Shown here: piece after piece, positions 7,363 to 14,346 of the stretch
Layout: each line of letters starts with the position of its first letter
Numbering within the stretch: position 1 is the stretch's first letter
Notes under the pieces: generated by a model
Database searches by the model: none
Told to the model about the DNA's origin: nothing
What the model saw: only the letters and a program-made list of their open reading frames with translations
Origin: Campylobacterales bacterium
Lineage (GTDB): Bacteria > Campylobacterota > Campylobacteria > Campylobacterales > Sulfurimonadaceae
Direction: 5' to 3'
NCBI GenBank assembly: GCA_026390115.1
Contig: JAPLGO010000034.1
Span: 62,001 to 126,000, forward strand
DNA: 64,000 nt
Program-made: the position numbers and the translations under genes

Positions 7363-8282
7363 TCCATGACTCCTATATCACAATGAAAATACATATAATG
7401 TAGAAACACTCTTATAAGTCTTCTATCATTTTTGAGAACTAATTCATGCGCATTAAGCATATAATCATATAGATATTCTAATATTTCTTCAAAAGTATTA
7501 TATTCGTCTCTTTTAACAAGAATTTTAGACTGTATATCGCTAATTGTATTATCATATTGTTTTGCAAATTTTCTATTTTTAGGACTTTTAAAAAACTTTT
7601 CAATCTCATTAAACTCTTTAATAGACTTTTTAAAAGAATTATTAAAGTAAATTTCACTCATTTTGTTTAATTTGTTTTTTTCTTTTATTGTTATTTTATC
7701 ATTTTTTCTTTTTATCTCTTGTATTTCTTCTCCACTAAAGTCAATATTTGAAAAAGTAACTATTATCTCTTTTAAATCTTCTTCATAAAATTGCAATGGT
7801 AGAAGCAATCTGTTCAAATTATGTTTTTGAACTATAATTGGATAATCTTTAAGCCATTTTTGTATTCTCTCTTCACCTATAACCTGATTCTTTGCATTTA
7901 ACTTTCCACCAATTAAATCTTCAATTTTAGGATCTTGAATACCTGTTAATTTTCTATTTGTGAAAATTAAATAGTTATCTAATTTATCAGCTTCTTGTAG
8001 TTTTTTTATACTACTTATTTCATCATTTAAAATAGTTTTAAAATCATTATCTGAACAACTTGCATTTGCTTTAGTTGTATGTTTTGCCTGAATTATAAAT
8101 TTACCACTCCATGGACTAGCTGAACTAGGAAAATTATTTGCGGTACCTGAAAATTTTGCATCTCTTCCACCGTCTGTTCCATCAGAAAATATAATTATCC
8201 CTGTTCCCAACACTTCTTCACAGATAGAAGTGACAATACTCTCAAATTCTTGCCATGCTAACTCATATAACGGATAGTTCAT
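7359..8282 (-). CDS. ABC-3C effector: PD-(D/E)xK nuclease-like protein
   Basis: A 307-aa protein. Residues about 5-130 look like a restriction-endonuclease (Mrr-like) fold: Glu14 in FESIV, Asp41 in GTDGGRDAKF and Gln65-x-Lys67 in FIIQAKHT form a D...QxK active site, the Mrr variant of PD-(D/E)xK. The rest (about 150-307) is helical and charged and would be the C-terminal domain that links ABC-3C effectors to their ATPase. It is the first gene of the operon; TATAAT-like sequence and AAGGAA lie upstream. The predicted action is DNA cleavage on triggering. An orphan Type IV enzyme is the alternative, disfavoured by the two tightly coupled partner genes. Confidence 0.75.
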   Translation of the reverse strand: MNYPLYELAWQEFESIVTSICEEVLGTGIIIFSDGTDGGRDAKFSGTANNFPSSASPWSGKFIIQAKHTTKANASCSDNDFKTILNDEISSIKKLQEADKLDNYLIFTNRKLTGIQDPKIEDLIGGKLNAKNQVIGEERIQKWLKDYPIIVQKHNLNRLLLPLQFYEEDLKEIIVTFSNIDFSGEEIQEIKRKNDKITIKEKNKLNKMSEIYFNNSFKKSIKEFNEIEKFFKSPKNRKFAKQYDNTISDIQSKILVKRDEYNTFEEILEYLYDYMLNAHELVLKNDRRLIRVFLHYMYFHCDIGVME

Positions 8283-8358
8283 AATTGTTTATCATTCCTT
8301 CTTCTATATAATATTATATCTAAAGATTCACTTCATATTGATTTTGTTCATACAACGT

Positions 8359-8374
8359 TTATCGTGAGCGATAA
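8359..8374. promoter_or_regulatory. Palindrome upstream of the ABC-3C operon
   Basis: TTATCG-TGAG-CGATAA, a perfect inverted repeat with 6-bp arms, 77 bp upstream of the nuclease-like gene start in a 186-base gap. It could be a repressor operator; no partner regulator is identified. Confidence 0.4.
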
Positions 8375-8468
8375 TTTTCCGCTTGAGGTAAATTATTGCG
8401 TTCCACATTTTGTTAGATTTTTAGTATATTTGTATCAAACTCAAATCTTAAGTTTGTTTCTAAATCTG

Positions 8469-9374
8469 CTAAAAATCATCCCAATCAGATTTATGAACTC
8501 TTGCTTTTGCATATGTGCTTGCCATTTTCAAAAAAGCTGTCGCAACTGTATCTAAGTCTAAAACAAACTGTTTTAATTCATCACTTCTATCATCTCCATA
8601 TGATAAAAATACAGAATCTCTATAGTTAGCTTTTCCTCTATATCTAAATGCCTGTACTAAAAAATTCACGATACCTTTTTCAAGTTTTCCATCTCGTAAT
8701 TCTCTTGCGACTTTAGTTCTAAAGTTATCTACATCAAGGGCTTTAAACTCCCGACTTCCTTTTATATTTTCTTCTGTTTCCCATTTTTTATAACCTGCTG
8801 TCCCTTGTAAATATGAAAAAAGTGCACCGAAAGCTTCTTCTTCATTTTTAGGGTAGTTATTTAAATCAAAACTATTACCATTTCTCATTGTTTGAATTGC
8901 GCTTTTAAAGTCTTTTTCAACTAATGTTGATAATGATAAATCAAATGGTGACATAGTTAATTTTTCTACGATATCTTTTTGCCAAACTTTTGCAGTACCA
9001 GCATGTGTTTCTTGCATGTTTCCAGATTGTGCTCCTATCATTGCACTACTTGCATAATATATAGAGTAGTACCAAGATATTATCTGTGTCCTAGCAACAG
9101 AATAAGGATTTTCTATTTTAGTATTGATTATCTTTAATGAATGTAAATTATGTATTGACATTAAAATATTTCCGAAAACTATTAAGTCTGCTTCATTGTT
9201 TCTATTTCGTCTTTGTACACCTGAGTAAAAAGCCTTTATTTTTTCATTTGTAAAAACTTCTTCTTCACATAATATAGCTAAGCCTCTCATCCAATTAACC
9301 GTACCTTGAAAAGCAAATCTTAATGTAGGTTGGTCTGTTGTTTCGTATAGTTTTTGTAAATACCAATTGTTCAT
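8469..9374 (-). CDS. Unknown 301-aa protein in the island cargo
   Basis: A mostly helical protein of unknown family. The stretch ARTQIISWYYSIYYASSAMI (about 94-113) resembles the helix that opens many HEPN-type domains, and a later RYRGKANYRDSVFLSYG (about 243-259) resembles the second conserved helix of such folds; the Rx4-6H RNase motif is not evident, so this is a weak inference. It lies upstream of the ABC-3C operon on the same strand, inside the same pair of 111-bp repeats, and has its own promoter-like TATAAT 33 bp before its start. A helper or separate defence gene is plausible. Confidence 0.7.
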   Translation of the reverse strand: MNNWYLQKLYETTDQPTLRFAFQGTVNWMRGLAILCEEEVFTNEKIKAFYSGVQRRNRNNEADLIVFGNILMSIHNLHSLKIINTKIENPYSVARTQIISWYYSIYYASSAMIGAQSGNMQETHAGTAKVWQKDIVEKLTMSPFDLSLSTLVEKDFKSAIQTMRNGNSFDLNNYPKNEEEAFGALFSYLQGTAGYKKWETEENIKGSREFKALDVDNFRTKVARELRDGKLEKGIVNFLVQAFRYRGKANYRDSVFLSYGDDRSDELKQFVLDLDTVATAFLKMASTYAKARVHKSDWDDF

Positions 9375-9389
9375 GCTCTTCCTAATCTA

Positions 9390-9500
9390 ACTATTTATTA
9401 ATTTCCATTATAGTAAACTTAAACTTAATATAAAGAAATAAAGGAACACATAAAATGTTTCATTATAAATACAAATTTAATGAATTTTCTAATATATTAT
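9390..9500. repeat. Island direct repeat, copy 2 (111 bp)
   Basis: Same-orientation, ungapped partner of 5241-5351. It ends 16 bases before the start of the 301-aa gene. The two copies bracket exactly that gene plus the ABC-3C operon (5352-9389). Confidence 0.88.
9407..9412 (-). promoter_or_regulatory. Predicted -10 box for the 301-aa gene
   Basis: Minus-strand TATAAT in TTTACTATAATGG, 33 bp upstream of the ATG at 9374 and identical in position within the repeat to the box at 5258. Confidence 0.5.
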
Positions 9501-9766
9501 CATAATCTTAATCTTTCGTATTATTATCCTTAAAAACAAAATGCCCTTTTATCACAGAAATAGCTATTATTTTAAGAAAATGTCTCTTAAGTAAAAAATA
9601 TGAATTATATTAGTGATTAAGAAAAATTTTATTGTATATGAGGTGCTAACTCCTTGTTCTATTGCAAATATATTGCAAAACTTTAAGCCTAAATCAACCA
9701 CGCTTTAAATATGCTCATATCAATATTTATACTTTAAAAAAGGAAAGGGGAATTGAGAGGAAAAAG

Positions 9767-9787
9767 TGTAACCGTAGTGTCACAGTA
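9767..9787. repeat. Candidate recombinase arm sites, right end
   Basis: TGTAACCGTA at 9767-9776 and TGTCACAGTA at 9778-9787: the same motif, orientation and 11-bp period as the pair at 3199-3219, here in non-coding DNA about 70 bp inside attR. Confidence 0.55.
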
Positions 9788-9815
9788 AAACAGATATATT
9801 CATAGTAAAGCTGTT

Positions 9816-9849
9816 GCAAAAAGCCCATAAAGCCCCAATTTAGGGGCTT
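9816..9849 (-). terminator. Island-encoded terminator downstream of rpsR
   Basis: On the minus strand AAGCCCC-TAAATT-GGGGCTT, then TATGGGCTTTTT. It sits just inside attR and replaces the native terminator, which insertion moved 6.7 kb away. Confidence 0.82.
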
Positions 9850-9857
9850 AAATTAAT

Positions 9858-9873
9858 CTATCTAAGATTTTCG
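9858..9873. repeat. attR core: 16-bp direct repeat in rpsR
   Basis: Identical to 3128-3143. Read on the minus strand it spans the last four rpsR codons (E-N-L-R) and the TAG stop, so insertion regenerates the gene end. Confidence 0.9.
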
Positions 9874-10121
9874 AATGGTGCTGTTACAACAGCTTTTCTA
9901 GTTACAGTGTATGGAACTAATGCAGCTGCTCTAGCTCTTTTGATTACGATTGTAATCATATCTTGATGGCGTTTACAGTTTCCTGTTAAACGGCGAGGCA
10001 TAATTTTATATCTTTCAGAGAGTGAGAAACGTAATGCTCCTACTTCTTTGTAGTCCATAAAATCAACTTTTGATTCACAATATTTACAAAATCTTTTTTT
10101 GTATTTTCTTTTTTCTGACAT
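9858..10121 (-). CDS. rpsR: 30S ribosomal protein S18
   Basis: An 87-aa protein typical of S18, which binds S6 and 16S rRNA in the platform of the small subunit. Diagnostic text is [20 protein letters not shown] and [20 protein letters not shown]. It is the last gene of the rpsF-ssb-rpsR operon, 24 bases after ssb. Four N-terminal-region cysteines/histidines (CKYC, CKRH) resemble a zinc-type S18. The 3' end is the integration target of the island, with the reading frame unchanged up to the stop. Confidence 0.97.
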   Translation of the reverse strand: MSEKRKYKKRFCKYCESKVDFMDYKEVGALRFSLSERYKIMPRRLTGNCKRHQDMITIVIKRARAAALVPYTVTRKAVVTAPFENLR

Positions 10122-10145
10122 GTTATTACCCTCTATTATCTATTT

Positions 10146-10706
10146 CTAAAATGGAATTTCATCTTCATCGATGTCAATCACAGGAACAGAGTTGCTACTA
10201 GGCATCTCACGACTTTGGCTTGTTGCTTGAGTAGGTTTTTGATAGCTTTGTGGCTGTCTATTTCCTTCACTGGCATAGCTTGGTTGTTGATAGCTTTGTG
10301 TTCGACCTTGTTGTGGCGCTGAATAAGGAGCTTCCTCATGCATATCATCCGATGGTGCATTGTATCCGCCACCTTGATTATCGCCTTTTGAGTCCAACAT
10401 CTGCATTGTTTCAACAACAACGCTATGTTTAGAACGCTTCTGTCCATTTTGGTCCACCCATTGTTCAAAACTTAATCTCCCCTCTACCAGGATTTTACTC
10501 CCTTTGCGAAGATATTGGTTCGCTACTTCTGCACTTCTTCCGAAGAATGTAATATCAACAAAACATATTTCCTCTTTTTTTTCACCATTTACGGTGAACT
10601 TCCGGCTCGTAGCAATAGCAGTTTTTGCTATGCCCATACCGCCTTGAGAATATCTGAGTTCGATATCGCGTGTTAAGTTTCCAACCAAAATTATTTTATT
10701 AAACAT
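10146..10706 (-). CDS. ssb: Single-stranded DNA-binding protein
   Basis: A 186-aa SSB that coats single-stranded DNA in replication and repair. The OB fold occupies about residues 1-110 (start MFNKIILVGNLTRDIELRYS, then FGRSAEVANQYLRKGSKILV). A Gln/Pro/Ser-rich linker follows, and the protein ends in the acidic tip DIDEDEIPF that recruits partner proteins. It lies between rpsF (32-base gap) and rpsR, the widespread bacterial order, suggesting shared transcription. Confidence 0.97.
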   Translation of the reverse strand: MFNKIILVGNLTRDIELRYSQGGMGIAKTAIATSRKFTVNGEKKEEICFVDITFFGRSAEVANQYLRKGSKILVEGRLSFEQWVDQNGQKRSKHSVVVETMQMLDSKGDNQGGGYNAPSDDMHEEAPYSAPQQGRTQSYQQPSYASEGNRQPQSYQKPTQATSQSREMPSSNSVPVIDIDEDEIPF

Positions 10707-10738
10707 GAGTTTTCCTTAATCGTTAAAGCTTGCGCTAA

Positions 10739-11143
10739 TTACTCTTCTTCGTCTGCTTGAAATTCGCTAGCTGCTATTTCAATAGGCTCTCTTACCTGAG
10801 CTGACGCCGGTCTCTGAGCTTTTTCAACTAATTTGTTCCAAGCTGCTATTTCACGGTTTGTATCATATTTGATAGTCATGAAACGAAGAAGGTCTTCATT
10901 AATACGGAAGCGTCTTTCAATTTCTGAAATTGCTGCCGGAGCTATTTTATAGTAGATAACATGGTAATATCCACGCTCACTTTTGTTAATCGGGTAAGCT
11001 AATTTTCTCATCCCCATTGCGTTTGTCGTAGCTATTTCGCCACCGTTTGAAGTGATTGTTTCTTCGATAGTTTTAATACTAACTTGAATCTCTTCTGCTG
11101 TAAATGTCGGTTTTACAATTACAAGGTTTTCGTAATGTCTCAT
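10739..11143 (-). CDS. rpsF: 30S ribosomal protein S6
   Basis: A 134-aa S6 protein (MRHYENLVIVKPTFTAEEIQ; LAYPINKSERGYYHVIYYKI), partner of S18 in the small-subunit platform. The C-terminus beyond about residue 100 is an acidic extension (ending FQADEEE). AAGGAG precedes the ATG. First gene of rpsF-ssb-rpsR; S6/S18 feedback on this operon is known in other bacteria, but I could not identify a leader structure here. Confidence 0.97.
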   Translation of the reverse strand: MRHYENLVIVKPTFTAEEIQVSIKTIEETITSNGGEIATTNAMGMRKLAYPINKSERGYYHVIYYKIAPAAISEIERRFRINEDLLRFMTIKYDTNREIAAWNKLVEKAQRPASAQVREPIEIAASEFQADEEE

Positions 11144-11383
11144 AGAGTATTATCTCCTTTTGGTATTTGCCATTGCGGCATTGTTTCCCCTTCGGATATT
11201 TATATATTACTAATAAATAGTAATACAAAGAGAAAGGAACTCGCGATTGTACATAAATTATGCTTAAAAAATTAATAGATGGAACATGAAAAAAGAACTA
11301 TATTTTTAAAAAAATTGCAATTTGTAATGGAATAGTTTTTTATTTACTTTTTGGATATAGTTTCGTAACTATATGGAGAGAAG

Positions 11384-12502
11384 ATGGTAAAAAGAAAAAA
11401 AAGAACTTCAAAACATGATGTAAAAACTTTAACATATATTGCATGGATTTTGGGTCTTGTCGCCTTAGTTCTGAGTGCCTTGGTTATTGGCTACTATTTA
11501 GGTTATGAGAGTGCACAAGAAGAGATAGCAAAAAAACCTAAGCTAGAAAGACAAAAACAACAGGATTTACCTAAAAAAACAGGTGATACTGCAAAGAAAA
11601 ATGATGATCTCTCTGGCAGCAGCGTTAATGATAGATTAATAGAAGTATTAAAGAAAGATGTGAATATTTCCAATTATAAAGAAGAGATAAAAAGTAAAGA
11701 AGAGATAAAAGAGGAAATAAACAGCACAAAAGTAAAAAAAGATGTGGCAATAAGTGTGAGTAGCAAAGAAGAAGGCGGTGCTGCCCATGAATACGAAGAT
11801 GAATTAATAGAAATACCACCAATGCCGGTACTGAAGGAAGTCAGAAAACATACAGGTGGCAGACCAAAATTAGCAATAATTATAGATGACGTGTCTACTT
11901 CATCTGAGGTAAATGCTCTAAACAGTTTGGGAATTATACTTACTAAGTCATTTTTACCTCCTCGTAACGGAAGACCGGACTCTGCAAAATTGGCATCTCT
12001 TGAAAGCCAGTACATGGTGCATTTACCGATGGAAGCACAGAAATTCAGTGCGGAAGAGCCATTTACTTTAAGGGTTGGCGATTCACAGCAGAATATCTCG
12101 CATAGAATTAAAGAATTAAAAGAACTTTTTCCGAAAGTAAAATATATAAATAATCATACAGGAAGTAAGTTTACCTCTAATGAGGCTGCTATGAATAGAC
12201 TAATTACAGCCTTAAATGAAAATCATATTGGTTTTATAGACAGTAGAACAACTGCCAAGTCGGAAGCTCCTAAAGTTATGAAAAGTTTTGGGCTTAACTA
12301 TCAAGGCAGAGATGTTTTTTTAGATCACCAGATGGATAAAGCAAATATCATTTCACAAATAAAAGAGGCGATAAAAGTGGCTCAGAAGCATGGAACCGCA
12401 ATAGCTATCGGACATCCGCATTCTAATACTATATTGGCACTGCGTGAATCAAAAAGCCTTTTTTCCGAAGTAGATTTGGTCACTATTGATAAACTTTATT
12501 AA
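11384..12502 (+). CDS. Divergent polysaccharide deacetylase family protein (YibQ-like)
   Basis: A 372-aa protein with a cytoplasmic basic start, one membrane anchor (about 18-42, IAWILGLVALVLSALVIGYY), a long charged low-complexity linker (about 45-150) and a C-terminal NodB-like barrel of the divergent polysaccharide deacetylase 2 family (about 155-372). Motifs in the barrel are LAIIIDDV, HLPMEAQ, NNHTGSKFT and AIGHPHSNT. The domain is expected outside the cytoplasmic membrane and acting on cell-wall sugars; substrate unknown. GGAGAG precedes the ATG. The dprA gene starts six bases after its stop. Confidence 0.85.
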   Translation: MVKRKKRTSKHDVKTLTYIAWILGLVALVLSALVIGYYLGYESAQEEIAKKPKLERQKQQDLPKKTGDTAKKNDDLSGSSVNDRLIEVLKKDVNISNYKEEIKSKEEIKEEINSTKVKKDVAISVSSKEEGGAAHEYEDELIEIPPMPVLKEVRKHTGGRPKLAIIIDDVSTSSEVNALNSLGIILTKSFLPPRNGRPDSAKLASLESQYMVHLPMEAQKFSAEEPFTLRVGDSQQNISHRIKELKELFPKVKYINNHTGSKFTSNEAAMNRLITALNENHIGFIDSRTTAKSEAPKVMKSFGLNYQGRDVFLDHQMDKANIISQIKEAIKVAQKHGTAIAIGHPHSNTILALRESKSLFSEVDLVTIDKLY

Positions 12503-12508
12503 CATAAA

Positions 12509-13312
12509 ATGAATAAGATTGAGGATGAGATAGCCGAACTTCTTTTCATGAAAAACTATCCAAAACAGCTTTTTTATGCTGGAAACCTTGGCTTGTTAAA
12601 ACAGAAGAAAATTTCAATAATCGGATCAAGAAAACCGACTCAATACTCCAAAAATTTAGCGCATAAACTCTCTTTAGCTCTTGGAAAATCAGGAGTTTGT
12701 GTCGTGAGCGGTGGAGCCATGGGCATTGATGCCATTTCACACTTGGGCGCAGGAAGTTTTAGCACCATTTCAGTACTGCCATGTGGAATTGATATAAAAT
12801 ATCCCGCTGTAAATAAAAATCTTTTAACAGAGATAGAAAATAACGGTCTCTTATTGAGTCAGTTTGATATTGGTTTTTGCGCAGCTCCATGGAGTTTTGT
12901 TGTTAGAAACGAGCTTGTTGTGGCACTTGGAGATGTTTTGGTAGTGGCTGAAGCTGAAGAAGGAAGTGGCAGCATACGAAGCATTGAATTTGCACTCAAG
13001 ATGGGTAAAGAGATTTATGTTTTTCCTCAAAGAGTGGGAGAGAGTAGTGCTACAAATAATCTGCTCAAAGAGGGCAGAGCAAAAGCTATTTATGATGTAG
13101 ATGAATTTGTTGCAGATTTCTGCAAAGATATGGTTCCTCAAGCGAGTAGCTTCTCTTTGTCGTTCACAGAGAATAAGAGAGATGATTTTTTAGAGTATTG
13201 TAATACTAATCCAACCTATGAAGAAGCCCTAAAAAAATATCCTGATAAAATTTTTGAAGCTGATTTGAGTGGCTTGATTGTAATTAAAAATGCAAGAGTC
13301 TATCTGCTCTAG
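12509..13312 (+). CDS. dprA: DNA-processing protein DprA
   Basis: A 267-aa Rossmann-fold DprA/Smf protein, which protects incoming single strands and loads RecA in natural transformation. Signature segments are ISIIGSRKPT, CVVSGGAMGIDAISHLGA, VLPCGIDIKYP and GSIRSIEFALKMGKEIYVFP. The N-terminal SAM-like domain seen in long DprA proteins is absent and a short C-terminal tail (about 215-267) replaces the winged helix, as in other members of this phylum. It follows the deacetylase gene closely and is convergent with queA, five bases apart. Confidence 0.93.
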   Translation: MNKIEDEIAELLFMKNYPKQLFYAGNLGLLKQKKISIIGSRKPTQYSKNLAHKLSLALGKSGVCVVSGGAMGIDAISHLGAGSFSTISVLPCGIDIKYPAVNKNLLTEIENNGLLLSQFDIGFCAAPWSFVVRNELVVALGDVLVVAEAEEGSGSIRSIEFALKMGKEIYVFPQRVGESSATNNLLKEGRAKAIYDVDEFVADFCKDMVPQASSFSLSFTENKRDDFLEYCNTNPTYEEALKKYPDKIFEADLSGLIVIKNARVYLL

Positions 13313-13317
13313 CATCT

Positions 13318-14346
13318 TTATAAAATCAACATGGCATCACCATAAGAGTAAAATCTATACTCATTTTTTATCGCATTCGCATAGAGCTCTTGGGCCTTGT
13401 CAACCCCAATAAAAGAGGCTACAAGCATTAGAAGCGTTGATTTTGGCAGGTGAAAATTTGTGAGGAGATGATTTACCCTTAGAGGTTTGTTGTTCGGATG
13501 CAAAAAAAGGTTCGCTTCTCCTCTTTGTTTCTCTTTGTTTCGCATGTAAAATTCAATCGTTCTTGTTGATGTTGTCCCGACGCTAAGAATAGGTTTGTTA
13601 GAATCTAATATTGCTTTTGCTTTATCCGATATATCATAATACTCAGAATGCATGGGATGCTCTGTAATTATGTCAGCCTCCACCGGCTTAAAAGTTCCAC
13701 TTCCCACATGGAGAGTGATGTATGCATGGGCGAAGTTCTTACAAATGCTTTTATGCTGCTGGGGTGTGAAATGCAGAGATGCTGTCGGTGCGGCAACTGC
13801 ACCCTCGTTGAGAGCAAAAACACTCTGGTACTCACTCTCATCCTCTTTATTGTCTTCTCTTTGGATGTAGGGAGGAAGAGGAACATGACCAATCTTATCA
13901 ATAATAGGTAAAATATCTTCAAATCGAAGAATTTTTTCATCTCTAAAAAAGTTTACAACTCTGCTTCCATCTTCATTCAGCTCTTTTACAACTGCAATAA
14001 GCTTGTCGTCAAAAGCTATCTGTGTCTCAACTTTAACCTTCCTTCTAATGTAAACGCTTATATCATGTGCATTTAACGCTCTGTTTATAAGTAACTCACA
14101 CTTTCCGCCACTTGGTTTATGTCCAAAAAGTCTTGCTTTTATAACTTTTGTGTCGTTAAAGATGAGTGCAGTGTTATGGGGAATAAACTTTGCAAAGTCA
14201 TAAAAGGCGGCATGTGTAATTGTGTCGTTTGCTCTGTCATAGACTAAAAGTTTTGCATGGTCGCGTGGAGTAGCAGGGTGAGTAGCTATGAGATTTTGCG
14301 GTAAAACAAAATCATAGCTAGAAGTGAGGGACTCTCTGTTATTCAC
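13318..14346 (-). CDS. queA: S-adenosylmethionine:tRNA ribosyltransferase-isomerase
   Basis: A 342-aa QueA, which transfers the ribosyl part of SAM to preQ1 in tRNA, making epoxyqueuosine. Family text: YDFVLPQNLIATHPATPRDH, FNDTKVIKARL, VGHV-type GHVPLPPYI, ALNEGAVAAPTASLHFT, and LTNFHLPKSTLLMLVASF. The start is a GTG at 14346; it overlaps the tatC stop by eight bases (GTGAATAA), so translation is coupled to tatC. Confidence 0.96.
   Translation of the reverse strand: MNNRESLTSSYDFVLPQNLIATHPATPRDHAKLLVYDRANDTITHAAFYDFAKFIPHNTALIFNDTKVIKARLFGHKPSGGKCELLINRALNAHDISVYIRRKVKVETQIAFDDKLIAVVKELNEDGSRVVNFFRDEKILRFEDILPIIDKIGHVPLPPYIQREDNKEDESEYQSVFALNEGAVAAPTASLHFTPQQHKSICKNFAHAYITLHVGSGTFKPVEADIITEHPMHSEYYDISDKAKAILDSNKPILSVGTTSTRTIEFYMRNKEKQRGEANLFLHPNNKPLRVNHLLTNFHLPKSTLLMLVASFIGVDKAQELYANAIKNEYRFYSYGDAMLIL

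Larger units (their letters stand above)
9375..9857. other. Non-coding right arm of the island
   Basis: A 483-base gene-free stretch between the 301-aa gene and rpsR. In order it holds repeat copy 2 with its promoter (9390-9500), about 260 bases of AT-rich DNA in which I see only a pair of TTGCAAA motifs near 9663-9680, the candidate arm sites (9767-9787), and the replacement rpsR terminator (9816-9849). Confidence 0.75.
3128..9873. mobile_element. Integrative genomic island inserted in the 3' end of rpsR
   Basis: The two ends carry the same 16-bp sequence (3128-3143 and 9858-9873), and the right copy is the last codons of rpsR including its stop. Between them lie a tyrosine recombinase at the left edge, an excisionase-like HTH protein, unknown genes and a putative three-component defence operon, all on the minus strand and AT-richer by eye than the ribosomal-protein operon beside them. 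rpsR stays intact. There are no conjugation, replication or phage structural genes, so the element is a small integrated island that may need helper functions to move. Two of its genes are frameshifted. Confidence 0.9.

Noticed and set aside
7359-8282. Orphan Type IV restriction enzyme
   Set aside because: Two partner genes overlap it tightly and match ABC-3C components, so a multi-component system is the better reading.
8364-8555. Plus-strand 63-aa frame in the island
   Set aside because: Antisense to the end of the 301-aa gene, no start signal and low-complexity sequence.
9858-10121. Island might truncate rpsR
   Set aside because: The frame is complete and ends at the att stop codon; the repeat regenerates the gene end.
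10178-10468. Minus-strand 96-aa frame in ssb
   Set aside because: It lies in another frame over the Gln-rich ssb linker and has no homology-like features.
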